This document shows, piece after piece, positions 22,247-36,275 of a DNA stretch of 64,000 nt (within the stretch, counting starts at the first letter, position 1; each line of letters begins with the position of its first letter). Source of the DNA: Ashinkailepas kermadecensis (taxonomy: Eukaryota > Arthropoda > Thecostraca > Neolepadidae); contig JAOTOM010003929.1 in assembly GCA_034440615.1 (NCBI GenBank), positions 82,501 to 146,500 on the forward strand, in the 5' to 3' direction. The notes beneath the pieces were generated by a model. That model saw only the letters and a list, made by a program, of their open reading frames with translations, searched no databases and was not told where the DNA came from. The position numbers and the translations under genes were made by a program.

Positions 22247-22417
22247 CATGGTGTTTTCCAATTCACGGATGGCCTCCTGCAGCTTGCCCTCCATGGCCAG
22301 TGACAGACTGTACCAGAAGCGAAACGCCGGCCCCTGGCCGAACTTCTTCATGGCCTCGGAGGCTGTGAGCTGCATGGCGCGATAGTAGCGCTCTCGGCAG
22401 TAGTACTGACATTGCGC
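22247..22417 (-). CDS. TTC21B: TTC21B/IFT139 exon 2
   Basis: This exon encodes residues 14-70 (AQCQYYCRERYYRAMQ ... RELENTM). It matches the N-terminal human segment INYYCQERYFHHVLL and FRFYHAYGTLMEGKTQEA (here FRFWYSLSLAMEGKLQEA). The acceptor is ATCTTCCGCAG and the donor is ACCATG/GTAAAT. It is 171 bp and in phase at both ends. Confidence 0.93.
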
Positions 22418-22875
22418 CTGCGGAAGATAGACGAGCAGAGAGTCTCGCTGCCCGCGGTAGAAGGGCAGGCAGTATGGCGAAGGTAGGGTCGGTGCTGGCA
22501 AAGAGAAGGATTTGGCGAATTCCTCATCGCGTTAGCATGAACTGAAGTGAGACTATAAGCACTGCGGTAGTTGTTCGGAGGATGACTATTCAACAATAGG
22601 TTCGATGTTTGTTAGATGCACGTGTTTGTCCCCAACAGATGGCGATTGTGGTGACAACTATGAGCAGCACTGGTCACTGACTATCGAATTATTGATCACG
22701 GTTTAACCGACGACGAGCAACTACGTACCTATCACAACTGCTGAGGTGAAGGCTTTATGTGTTGAACTTTGTAATGTATCCAATGTAACATTAGGGGCAC
22801 ATACAATGAACACAAACTGAATACACGATACAGTGGAAAGCAATGTGCATTACCTTCCAAATCGCTTTCACTTAC

Positions 22876-22914
22876 ATGATAGAAGCCTTCATCTGCGCCT
22901 GTTGCTGCCGCCAT
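22876..22914 (-). CDS. TTC21B: TTC21B/IFT139 exon 1 (start codon)
   Basis: Thirteen codons from ATG at 22,912-22,914 (MAAATGADEGFYH) to a strong donor CAT/GTAAGTG. This ATG was chosen because it joins in phase to exon 2, giving a TTC21 N-terminus of about the expected length. TTC21B/IFT139 is a TPR-solenoid subunit of the IFT-A complex, which acts in retrograde intraflagellar transport inside cilia. Human TTC21B is roughly 1,300 residues, so the nine exons here (467 codons) cover about the first third. Vertebrates also have TTC21A; a single arthropod orthologue is assumed. Promoter and untranslated leader were not identified. Confidence 0.8.
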
Positions 22915-25110
<2,196 letters not shown>

Positions 25111-25112
<2 letters not shown>

Positions 25113-25998
25113 AAAGACATGTCATAAAAGATCAGTGCAACTATGAGCCACAAGGGCCCTTCTTGGTTGCACTCTGCACATTGAACCAGTTGCCCACAAA
25201 ATCCGTCGATCAGCCCTCCCTGGGATACTGCAAAGTAAGCCCTCTTTTTCTTATGAGTGTCTATACTGTTTTTAAAACATGTTCAGTGTGCTGCTAATGA
25301 CAATGGTTTCTGGCAGCTTGTTCCAATGTTCTACTACCCTGTTGGTGAAGAAAGACTGTCTTAACCTTGTCCTGCTGTGATTAACTTAAATTTTGAATTG
25401 ATGACCTCTAATTGCATCATTTCGGTTAAATTCAAACATTTCCCCGAGATATCCCTGTTCCTGACCATGAACAAACTTAAAGACCTCAATGAGATCTCCT
25501 CTCAGCCTTCTATATCCAAGTGAAAACATATTCAATTTCATCAATCTTTCCTCATATGCCAGGTTGCTTATACCATTAACCATTTGTGTTGCCCTGTTTT
25601 GTACTCTCTCTCTAAAAGCCAACAATATTTTCATAACTAGGGAACCAAGCTTGGACACAGTATTCCAAATGTGGCCTGACATATGCACAGTAAATCTTCC
25701 TGATGACTCCCTCACTTTTGTATGATACATTTCTATTTAGTGCCCCAAGCATTCTTAGTGCCTTCTTCCTGGCTTCATTGGTCTGTTCTGATGCCCCCAA
25801 TTTTGTGTTCAAAATAACACCCAAGTCCTTCTCCTGCTGAGTCACAGACAGTACTTGGCCACCCATCAAGTATGGAGCCTTCATATGCTGCCTACCTACA
25901 TGCATGATTTTGCACTTATCAAAATTAAATTTCATTTGCCATTTTTCAGACCACTTCACAAGCTCGTCCTAAGTCTTTCTGCAGCAAGACCTGCTCAT
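25111..25998 (-). mobile_element. 3' part of a CR1 retrotransposon split by a hAT-like insertion
   Basis: The minus-strand frames encode the end of a CR1-type reverse transcriptase: KWSEKWQMKFNFDKCK, RPHLEYCVQAW, RLRGDLIEVFKFVHG. The sequence ends with TGCACTGATCTTTTATGACA, matching the end of the full copy at 53,000. The upstream half of the same copy resumes at 30,394. A frameshift lies near 25,620-25,730. Confidence 0.92.
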
Positions 25999-28900
25999 TA
26001 GGCTGTATCGTCGACACTTTTTTTGCCGCTGATCACGGCGAACCTATGATTTTATCATGCTCCATGGACGTGAGAACAATATGCCACCATTCATTGTTCT
26101 TGAATATTATCCCCCATCCTGCACAAAGCGGAACAATTTTGGGTGCGCTTATGTACAGGCTACACTAGCGCCGCCACGCGGCCAATGTCCAACCTACCGT
26201 GACAACTTCGCTTGTGGCTGCTGTAGCTCCTCTTGCAATGGTCACGGGAGATCAAATATGATTGCTGACGTATTCCGGAGCATTCTAACAGCGAGTGGGC
26301 GTCATAACATCACGCTTCAGCTCCGTTGAAAGCTCTCGGGTGGGATCAAACACCATAGAAGCCCTGATGGCTTTATTGGTGTGTAGCTCTAGTCCGCATC
26401 ATGACGTTTGACGTCCTGCCTGCCCTTGCCATGCCATACATGTAATTCTGCTCTGCCTCCTGCCTCAGCCGCACTCTGCCTAGGTGTCATTATCCCTACC
26501 CGTCCCTGCCGCCAGCCTCTCCCTGTACCTTGACTGCACCATCACCCTGCACTTCCTGTAATTATCCCGCGGCTGCATCTCCCGCACTTTGCACTGGCTT
26601 CCCCCTGTCGCCTGCCTCTCCCTATACGCTCTACGTCTGTTATGGGCGTTGATAATAATTGTAATGGTAACCTGATCCATGTGCCTTGTGCTGACACATT
26701 GGTGTTCCTACCGGCGAACAGCCGTGCGTCTGTATGGGTGTTGATGTTCCAATTCAGTAGTTATTTGATAGGCGCGTTTCCTGTATCAACCTTAGTATTC
26801 ACACCGGTCAACATCTGTACGTCTGGTGGCGGTGTGGAGTTGATGTTCTCATTTTAGTCGTTAGTTGATCTGAGTGTTCCTAGTATTTTCGTTGTTATTC
26901 ATACCGGTGAACAACTCTCACCAACGCAAATGGAGTTGACCGCCCCCGCCCCCAGCGCGGCGGTGCGAGATGTGACCCAGACAGTCACAATATGATATAG
27001 CCCAGAGTGTTTATTAGTCATTGCTTTGCCAACATTTTCCTCAGGGAGCTAGGATTGGGAATTCTGGGTGAGAATTCACACCATAGGGAGAAAACATTTC
27101 ACCTCCTAAATTGCCAATGGCAATCTATCTATTGCCCAATCTGTATGCTGACGTACGAACATGTTTTCCAAAACGTTCATAATTTATATTTGCATACCAC
27201 CATTCCCATCCTTTAATCCAATGTCCTTCACAGGTACTCATCACAGTGAAGATGTCCTTGCGCAGCAAAGCCAATCATTCTTGTATCGGACCGCCGAGAA
27301 ACCTGCCTAAAAGCCAGCTGCCGACAAACAAGGACGTAGTTAACTATGTGCGACTTTTATTAGGCGAAACGGTGAACCCACGTGCGAAAGACCTCTCTGA
27401 ACATGTTTTTAGGCCTGTGGCTCTGGAAGTGACCAAGATATGGGAGAACGAGGGGATTCCAGCAATCAAATGCGTTCAGAGAAAGATTGCTGAGTGCTAC
27501 AAGAGGTATCAACGCATGAACAAGATCACAAAGGATTTCCGTGTCAGCAATAATCCTGCCTGGAAGAAAGAAGAGCGCTTCTTCAAGGAGCTCTTCGACA
27601 TCGCGGCGTGCAGGTGCAAGGACCTGCGCCGCTGTGACTGCCCACGAAACGACAGAGTGCCCGAAGCTGAAGTCGGCTTCCTCAGAGACCAGAGGGGGCC
27701 GCGGAAGATGTTCCTGGGGAGCGTCGATTGTCAGGAAAGCGCCCGACGTCAGACAGCAGCATTAAGAAGGGCAACACTGGACCAGAACGAAGGACGGGCG
27801 TCGCCAGCTCCCTCAGACTCCAGACATCTCGAATCGCCCAACGAGGCCGGACCTTCTGGCCTGCTACCTGCTACGCCTGCATCTGCTGCTACATATTATG
27901 CTGCCGGCGCGGTGGAGGACAGTTCGGACTCTGCATCCATTGATGCAGCTGACGCGCCCGGTGATGCAGACTGGGAGGGTGGCGGTGCTGAACCAGAGTC
28001 AAGAAATCTGGAAACACTGACAAACACTGCGCTGGCGGCCGACAGGTTCGGGGTCTTGAACCGCGCAGTGGCCGCTATTATCAACGCGTTCCAGATGAAC
28101 ATAGGGAGGATATCGCCAGATAATCCGACATTGGTGGCTGACCCCATGAAGGTGTGGCGTGAAAGACGTCGCGTCCGCCACGCCTCGGCCCAGGACAGAG
28201 CCGAGCGGCACCACGAGACGGCGCTGAGCGGCCTCTATTTCGACGGCCAGAAAGACCTCACCTGCGTCGACCGGGCCTCCGACATAGTTCAGGAGGAGCA
28301 TATCGCCGTGGTGGCGGAGCCCGGCGGCCAGTATCTGACCCACTTTACGCCTCAGTCAGCGAAGGCTATAGATCAAGTCAACGACTTGGTCAACATCGCC
28401 AATGAGCACGGCGGCAACGTACGTGTCCTGGGCTGCGACGGAGCCGCAGTGAACACAGGCCGATATGGTGGCATCTGTCGACTGTTCGAGGTGATTCAGG
28501 AGCAGCCAGTGCACTGGTGTATCTGCCAGATACACTCGAATGAGCTCAACTTGCGGGAAGTGTTCAGGGAACTGGACGGGAAAACCACGGGACCAAACTC
28601 CTTCACTGGTCCGCTTGGCAAGACCGTGTCTGGGCCGGTGCACCGCATGGCTGTCGGAAACTTCATCCCAGTGCCCGGCCACGTCCCGGACTTGCCACAG
28701 ACGTTGGTTGCTGGCCTCAGCCACGACCAGCAACTGCTCTACCAGCTCGCCGTCGGCGTGCAGACCGGCACTGTACCAGAGGAGATCGCGCACCGAAAGA
28801 TCGGACCGCTCAACCATGCCAGGTACAATTTGTGCTTCCAAACTGATTCGAAGTGATACAAATTGGCTGGATTTTTTTTTCTCGTATTAGCAAAGCTTCA

Positions 28901-30393
28901 ACTTAAGAGATGACTAAGAAGCTTGGATTCCTGGATGGAAATAAACGTTTTAAAGACAACAAACGCAATTCGCGACTAATTTTATCCATTGCTGTGCCTA
29001 TCACCTGTCCTTTTAATGCATGCTATTTCATTACGGCACTAGACGCGATTTCTATCTTTATAGCGCAATACAAGTTATATGTAGCAACAAACACATTTGA
29101 TTGGGCAGTAATTAGACTCGTAATCCACTGGTGGCTGACATTGGCTGCGCGACTTCTGCGGCTCTACATCTTCGCCACATCACCATCTGCCGAGCTGCCG
29201 GGCCTAGTTCGTTACCTGCTCAGTCACTACGTGCCGATGTGGTTCCACATCAGGGCCAACAGCAGCTGCAGCAACGGGGCCAAAAACGCCATGAGGAGCT
29301 TGGAGCTGCTGTGGACGCTGCCCCGTGAGCTTCAAGACAAGATCAAGCCAGTTATCCAGCGCAACGCCTACTGGTGCCACCCAGAGGCCGTGCTCCTCGC
29401 GATGGTGGCGGACCCGGACCCGGAGGTGCGCGCCCGGGCCGTGCGCACCATTCAACAGTGTCGGCAGCAGCCTCACGCTGATGTGCGGCCATACGTGCTC
29501 CCGACCGTAAACTTTGCCGTCGCAGCCTTCACTGAGCTGTTCGAGTGGAGCACGACCCTGATAACTGAGCCGCCTCTCACGAGGGCTCTGAGCGATGCTG
29601 CGCTGGAGGACATCCGGAATGTCCCGCTGGAAGTGGGTAACTATCCCGTCCACACCGTGGCAGTGGAAAGGGCCGTGAAGGCGGTGACGGGGGCGGCCAG
29701 TGCGGTCGTCGGTGAGACCCAGCGGCACGGATTCATCTGTAGTCGGCTAAGGCACCGAGAGCAGCTGCCGGCTGTTGGGAGTAAACGGTCATTCGCGCTG
29801 GCCATGGGCTCTGGGGTGTGACTGATGAGCTTGACAACCGACAGTGAACACGTGGCTGTTGGCATAACGGACTAGAGCCATTCCAAAGCGTCTGAAGTCA
29901 GCATAAGCCGCTGGAGACAGAGAGTAGATAGGCATTGATCGTCGCTTCATCATTTGAAATCTGAACAATGATAGTAGCATTTGAACTTAGAGGTAAAATA
30001 TTGTGATGCTGAGGGCTGTCTTGTTCTTCGCTGTGCCAGGTTTGACATGTTGCTTGATTTCAGTCGGGGCCAGTACAGTGAGTCTAAATGTAATATGATT
30101 ACGTATGTACAAGTGTCCATTTGTAGCTAGGACGTTCAGGAACCCGCTCGTGTTCATTCCACACCTCTTCCTCCACCAGGGAGGAAGTTGGGGCTGCGTC
30201 AACGAAGTTGAAGCTGTAGTTCGTGTGTTGGCCGCATGGCGGCGCTAGTGTCGAACATGCAAAAACTTCGCCGCTTCTGTGCAGGATGGGGATTGAAATA
30301 TTTGGGAAATGAGTGGTCAAATATTATTCCCACATGAACAGAGCATGATAAAATCATAGGTTCACCTTGCACAGATTTGGATGATACACCCTA
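25999..30393 (+). mobile_element. hAT-like DNA transposon, 4,395 bp, inserted in CR1
   Basis: The target duplication CTGCTCAT lies at 25,991-25,998 and 30,394-30,401 and fits the hAT preference nTnnnnAn. Left end TAGGCTGTATC; right end, inverted, TAGGGTGTATC. The ends share a further inner block GAACCTATGATTTTATCATG about 45 bp inside. Removing the element and one target copy restores an uninterrupted CR1 reverse-transcriptase reading (compare 52,120-52,150). It carries one transposase-like gene on the plus strand. Confidence 0.93.
27252..29821 (+). pseudogene. hAT-like transposase of element 2, interrupted by 308 bp
   Basis: The first in-frame ATG is 27,252. Residues 1-524 run to 28,823, and the C-terminal half runs from about 29,131 to TGA at 29,821. 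Core motifs: D331 (YFDGQK), D396 (CDGAAVNTG) and C425-x2-H428 (CQIHSNELNL), very close to the hAT CxxH-LNL block. Residues 170-250 are a low-complexity Ala/Ser/Asp-rich linker. The halves join as NHAR then WLTLAARLLRLY if bases 28,823-29,130 are removed. That segment starts GT but ends TG, so it is either an unusual or decayed intron or a small insertion. No other lesion was seen in either half. It lies centrally in the transposon and is presumably its own transposase. Confidence 0.82.
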
Positions 30394-32590
30394 CTGCTCA
30401 TTGTGTCCTGTTACTGCCCTAAAGACTTTCAAATCATCCGCAAATTTCAAAACCTTACTACTTAGGCCACTTTCAATGTTATTTCCAAATATAATGAACA
30501 ATAGTGGTCCCAGTACTGACCCCTGGGGGACTCCACTAAGAACATTTTGCCATGATGACTTTGTACCATTTATCATCACTCTCTGCTGTCTATCTGAAAG
30601 ACCCAAGTCTATCCATTTTAGGATGCTACCTGCAATACCATGGCCCTGAAGCTGTATCATTAACAGTATATGGGGTACCTTGTCAAAGGCCTTACTAAAA
30701 TCAAGATATGCTACATCAACCTGATTTCTCTGATCAAATTGTTCTGTAGCAGAATTCAAAAAGTCCAAGAGATGTGTGAGACACGATCACCCTTTTCTAA
30801 ACCTATGTTGAGCATCTTGAATCAATCTGTTTCCTTCCAGAAAACTAACTATTCTATCCTTGATAATTGATTCGAGTACCTTGCAGACTAGGGATGTGAG
30901 GCTTACTGGCCTATAGTTTTCAACTTTCCCTCTTTCTCCTTTCTTGAAAATAGGAACTACATTTGCCCTTTTCCAATCTGTTGGAATTTCATTTTGTGAA
31001 ACTGATCCACAAAATATTATACTAAGTGGAATTTCCAGTTCCTTTTCAGCTTCGTGCAATACCCTAGCATAAATTCCATCAGGTCCTGTTGCCTTGTTTG
31101 GCTTTATTTTCCTGATATAATTGAAAACAACATCACTATCAATGAAATCAACATCGTTTATCTGATCACCTGTCACTGAACTGTGGTGTACGGTTGGCAG
31201 ATTAGTCACATCTTCCAATGTAAACACTGATTTAAACTGCTTGCCCAGCTCCTCAACCATCTCACCATCCTCACTCAATATAGTCCCATTTATTTCCAGT
31301 GGACCAATTGTGCTTGAAACATTACCTAGCTTGTAGAAACTAAAGAACTTTTTACTGTTCCCATTACAGTTCCTAGCCAAATCCAATTATTTCGTTCGCT
31401 TTGCTGCTCTGGTTTTTCTGCTTCAGTCTCTAGCTTTTTGATACCACCTTAGATTTACGATACTTGAAGCTTCCTTAAATACTCTAAATGCATCTTTCTT
31501 AGCCTTCATTGCTTTTATCAAATCTGGCGTAAGCCATGCTGGCTTTCCTACACTTCTTTTGCGCCTTTGCTTTTGGGAGACATGTCTAATCCGAATTTCC
31601 CTCAGGTAAGATTTGAACTTTTCCCACATTTCACAGGCATTTAAATTGGAGAATTCTTCTTCCCATTATATGGCACTTAAAGCCGCTCTATTGCAGTCAA
31701 AGTCTGCTCTGTTAAAATTTGGAACCTTTGCCAAATTATCCTTGTTTGTGTCCTCTACTTGTGCCTTGAATCTCACTATGTTATGGTCACTTCTTCCAAG
31801 AGTTTCTCCTACAGTCAAGTCTTGAACTAAATCACTTAAATCTGAGAAGACAAGGTCCAAGAATGAGCCCTGCCTAGTTGGTTCCGTTACAAATTGGTGT
31901 AAGAACAGGTCCTCTTCAAGGCATTTCCTAAACAGTTTACATGATGGGGAGCCAACACCAACATTTTCATATCCTTTTAGATTAAAGTCACCAAGAATAA
32001 TGCATTTCCTCCGAAAGTTTCTACTGATTTCCTCGCAAATCACCTTATCTAGCTCCAGTTGCTGAGAATGTGGCAAGGTTCCTGATCGGTACAAGGTTCC
32101 TATCCCCAATGTATTGCTGTTGCCTTTTCCACAGCAACATCAAGCCAAATGGACTCCACAGACACATTTTTTACCCCATCTGCTACTTTTTGAGAACTGA
32201 ATAAGCTATCCACATAGAGCATTACACCACCCCTTTCACTGCTGGACCCCTATTGCATGAAAACATATTGTATCCCTGGATCTCATAGTCCTGCAAGATA
32301 TCCCCAAAATACCCCTCACTGATCCGTGCCTCAGTAATGCAAACAAAATCTGGTTCCTCCTCAGCAACGTAACACTTGAACTCATCGAATTGGGATTGAA
32401 TACTCTGAGCATTAAGCATCATACACTTAACAAATGTTCCATAACCATCTTTGGCTTTTTCCTGTTGAGTAGCTCTTTCATCTCTGGATGAGCTACCATC
32501 CTGCCCCCTTGAACTACTGCTATCCCTTTCTGCTGAGTGTGAAGTTATATTGCCTAGGCTGTCACTATTGGCATATCCCAGATGTTGGCA
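30394..32590 (-). mobile_element. 5' part of the split CR1: endonuclease and reverse transcriptase
   Basis: On the minus strand from 32,570: ORF2 start region (MMLNAQSIQSQFDEFKCY), endonuclease end (GRSDHNIVRFKA, 31,780), linker, then reverse transcriptase with SGVPQGSVLGPLLF and an intact KFADDLKVF (about 30,430). Frameshifts or stops occur near 32,200, 31,640, 31,425 (an extra A in an A-run) and 30,780, so it is dead. It is most similar to the copy at 48-53 kb. Confidence 0.92.
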
Positions 32591-33690
32591 TATCCCAGAA
32601 TAGGCTTAACCCAGATGGGCCCCTGTGGATCTTATTAAGCCTTAACACTTTATGACTTTATCCCTGAGATGGTAATGCCACTTCTTCCCTCCCCACCCCA
32701 TTGTCTAGTTTCCCTGAAGGACATGCTCATATACTTTGCTTAACACTTGCACCCCCTTCTAGAAGAAGTGTAGGCCATCCCTCTGATAGAGATCCCATGA
32801 GCTATAAAACCTGCACCACTTGTCAACAAAGGACAAACCTAACTCATTGCAGAGCCTACCTACCCTGGCATTGGCTGTCAGTGCCCTAGCGCCCCACTCA
32901 GGGGAGACTCCAGCCCTAGGCAGTATAGCAGTCACAATGACTCTGCTATTGCTTTGCTTCAGGGTGGCCAGAAGGGCCCTGTAGTCCAGCAGCAGCTCCT
33001 CACTCCTAGCAGGACTTATGTCATTTACTCCTACCTGCACTACAGCTGCACTAAACTGGTGCTCACTGGTGGCCTGTGCCACCACTGGCACCAGGTATTT
33101 GACCTTGGCACCAGGCCTGGTGGTGCACCTCCTGCCTCTCCGACCTTTGCAGAGCACCCTATATAAATGCCGCACACGAGAGTCGCCTACGACCAGCACT
33201 GTCTCCTTGCTACTATCCTGGGGGCAGTCCTCCGATGCCTGGAACCTATTTGATGTTAATATGCCTGCCTGCTGAGCTGCTCGACTAGGTTGCCTCCCAC
33301 TCCTACTACCTGCCACCTGCCACTCACTGACCCCTTGCTTAGGCTCGTGCCTCCAAATCCTTCACCCCCCGACTTTAAACCACTGCCTCTCCGGTGAGCT
33401 ACAACTAGAAATATTATGTTCACTAGGAACACTTTCCTCTACAGATATTCCTGCCACCTCCACAGCAGGGGAAGCCTCAGTTACCTGGTGGCCAGTGACC
33501 ACCTGGGCATAGGATGCCCCTGCTACAGACTGACCCCTACGTGTTGCCTTTTCTTGCCTACCCTGTGCAGCAAGGGCAACCTTGAGCTTGGAAAGCTCTG
33601 CCTTAAGGGCCCTAACCTCCTCCTCTATTGCCTCCATCCTGCTAGAAACCATCCTACAGGCTGCAGCTTATTCTTAGATGTAGAATGAAA
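32591..33690 (-). pseudogene. CR1 ORF1 with coiled coil and SGNH-esterase domain, second subfamily
   Basis: On the minus strand an ATG at 33,652 begins SRMEAIEEEVRALKAELSKL, a short coiled coil. After a frameshift near 33,340 comes an esterase-like domain: VLVVGDSRVRHLYR (GDS block), AAVVQVGVNDI, RDGLHF, ending at 32,759. CR1 ORF1 proteins are known to carry such esterase domains. The sequence differs clearly from the ORF1 at 49,067. Downstream, GGCTTAATAAGATCCACAGG (about 32,630) is a CR1 3'-end motif also seen at 40,950, so this may be a separate copy joined to the next one. Confidence 0.8.
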
Positions 33691-33876
33691 AGTAACTTGC
33701 TACAAAATGATATACAAAATAACAGCAGATAAAAATAACTGACAAAGCTTAGGTGTATGCAAGTTCCTAACTATGCATTACTTACAAGCTAATCCATTGC
33801 TGTTTTTAAAAATGCACTTGCAAAAGCACTTGCAGCTCACACAAAAGACACAGCACAGGCCACCTATTCTTAACTC

Positions 33877-33970
33877 AATAGTGTGTATGTGTATGTGCAT
33901 GCGCATGAGCATGTACATATGGATGTGTATGTACATGTATATGTACATGTACATGTACATGTATGAACCA
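33877..33970. repeat. (ATGTRC)n-type microsatellite
   Basis: Degenerate ATGTAC/ATGTGC/ATGCGC units; open frames over it are Met/Tyr-rich artefacts. Confidence 0.85.
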
Positions 33971-34454
33971 TGGCATGTATGAACCATGGCTCCAACTCAT
34001 GAGAATTAATTTCAGTTCAGTTCTGCTCCTAGTTAGGTGCAGCTCAGGTGGATTTGTCTTTGGCCAATGGCAATGCAATGGACCAAAGAAGTCAACAATG
34101 GATGGCACCACATAGCAGTGAATCATGATACTAAGCTGTGATTTATCACACCTTGGCGAAGGGGGCGCAAAAAGCTCACATAATGGGGCAACATGCTTTC
34201 CTGTTGCTGTTAGCTTCAGTACAAGGCAAGGTATACCACAAACTGGAAACCAGAATACTTTGTGAAGTATTTTCTTGTGTCTTGTATGTTTCTTGCACAT
34301 CACATGTCCTCTGCACAACATGATTGACAATGTGTTCAAAGTTGCTAATTGGTATGACATCATAGAAAAGATTCATTGCATCCATTTGTTGAAAAATATA
34401 ATCAGAACAGAAAACACTAAGACAGCCAATTCTCATCAGCTTTCTCAGGTTCTC

Positions 34455-34740
34455 AGGTTCCTGTGTTCAGAGAAAAGGAATTCAAAATCCGAAGAACTTT
34501 GTATGCTGGTATTGATAAAAATATATGCCACTACGGCGAGTTCTCGCAGATCTCAACAGACGGCTCCAAATCTGTTTCTGGTGTTGGTTCGCTTGCATCC
34601 GTCGGTGCGGTATTTGATCCTTCTGTCAGTCAGAACAGGTGCTGAGCTAAATGCCATTTTGCAAGCCCCCTATTTAATCCAGGATGACCAGTCCACAAAG
34701 CACGTGATTTTCAGAGGTGCTCTGGGCATCTCTGAAAACT
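34455..34740 (+). pseudogene. Second non-LTR RNase H remnant
   Basis: The plus-strand frame reads REKEFKIRRTLYAGI, then ISTDGSKSVSGVGSLAS, a stop, and in a shifted frame AELNAILQAPYLIQDD. It is the same domain as 23,640-24,410 and about 90% alike by eye. The following HIRLPGNEAA block is absent. The fragment is joined to AACCT-family sequence downstream. Confidence 0.7.
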
Positions 34741-34845
34741 GTTCTTCCCACTATATGGGTGGCATGAACTGGAGATGCTGGGGCCAGTGTTTGTGATATT
34801 TGTGTTGCTCCAACATATTTTGGTTCAATTGTGGTTGAAAATGTT

Positions 34846-35330
34846 TTTTTTATTCTTGAAATTTCTGTTTCCAATGCATTGTTTATGAATGTGATTAACA
34901 TGAAGTGACCACTCATTTCCTCTGGAAATGCATGCTTTTCAGTTGGCAGCAAAATGAAACCAAAAAAGTGGCTCAGAGTTGGGTAACATAGCACAAAAGA
35001 AACGTTTCAAAAAGAAAAAATGCAACCTAACCTAGCCTAACCTTCCATAAAGAAAACAAATTAAGATAAAATGGACAATTTCAAACATTTATTTTTATAA
35101 AACAATTTAAAATTAATCAAAGCTAACCTAACCTATCCCAACCCCTTTGTTTGCTTCATGGAGGTAAGATATGTGTAAAACTTGTCTGGTGAATATCCTA
35201 TAGTACAATAATAAGAAACCAAAAACACCAAACCTAACTGAGCCAATCCTCAACCATTTTCTTCCTTTATGGACTTAATATGTGGGTAACTGATGCTTTG
35301 GATACCTTGAAGCACAATAATATTACTACA
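34846..35330 (+). repeat. AACCT-family dispersed repeat, copy 1
   Basis: The order of blocks defines the family: AATGCATTGTTTATGAATGTG, ACTCATTTCCTCT, TTTTCAGTTGG, GGGTAACATAGCA, AACCTAACCTAGCCTAACC, CTTTGTTTGCTTCATGGAGG, GTGTAAAACTTGTCT, then an AATAATA end. Coding capacity is nil. It is a dispersed repeat with embedded AACCT units, not a telomeric array. Confidence 0.75.
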
Positions 35331-35362
35331 TAACATTTATAATGCTATATAATATTACACAC

Positions 35363-35447
<85 letters not shown>
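35363..35447. repeat. (TA)n microsatellite
   Basis: About 85 bp of TA. It directly follows the 3' end of the first PLE on the minus strand (ends GTTCTGTGTTTTAAC). Confidence 0.95.
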
Positions 35448-35450
<3 letters not shown>

Positions 35451-36275
35451 AAAACACAGAACAATGGGAGCATAGCTTTATTCACAACGTTTCGGCTCAC
35501 GCCTTTCTCAAGCTGTGAACAATTTACAGGCATGGGAGTATTTGGCACTTGTCTTTTTCTTCTTTTGTTTTCTTCTTTTTTCAGTTCTCCTCTTCTTCTT
35601 TTTCCCTTTACTTTTCCCCCTCTCTTCCTTCCCAATTCGAACACCGATCATGAGACATCAATCATAAAGCACTTCGCATGTGTTGACACTGAATGAACGA
35701 GACAGTGAAAACAGTACATTGGAAACGACCAAATAAGTACGACAGTGATGTATAACCTATCCTTTTTCAATATGTTCCACAATCAGTTCCGCTACAACAC
35801 TTGCAATTTTGAAACTACCAGAAACACCATTGATATTCTCACGTGTGGCAATATATGCGGATTCCACTGTCTTCCGACACCTCTTCCCAAGTCCACCACT
35901 AAGAACAGATGCTTCTTTCCAATTTGGGAGATGGTCTTCTTCATCAACATGCACCACCATAGCATTATAAATTCTATGGTATCTGAGGTCTGAACGACGT
36001 TCCCTAATTCTAGCCCCTATCCCCCGTCCCGTTTCCCCATAGTAACTTTTTCCACATTCTCCCGCGCAAGGAATTTTGTAGACTACGCTTTTTTCGTTCA
36101 CGTTGCGGACCCCTTTCTTGACTATGTCTTTGATTTTGACCCCTGCTGAGAGACTGATGTTGATTTTGTCTTTTGTGAATCGAGAGATGGTGACTGCTCC
36201 CTGTGTTTCCGGTACTGATATGCACCTTTTCGTCAAAACTCGTTGCTTGGCCTTTGTCATGCACATCACTTTTTG
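35448..36275 (-). mobile_element. PLE family 1, left inverted copy (GIY-YIG endonuclease and 3' end)
   Basis: The minus-strand frame from 36,269 contains VVYKIPCAGECGKSYYGETGR, with Tyr and Gly of a GIY-YIG nuclease, then ARIRERRSDLRYH and a Glu-rich helix (VEHIEKG). GIY-YIG nucleases downstream of reverse transcriptase define Penelope-like elements. The 3' region carries GAGCCGAAACGTTGTGAATA and ends at a (TA)n tract. The copy is 5'-truncated at 36,275, where it meets the other copy head to head. Confidence 0.88.
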
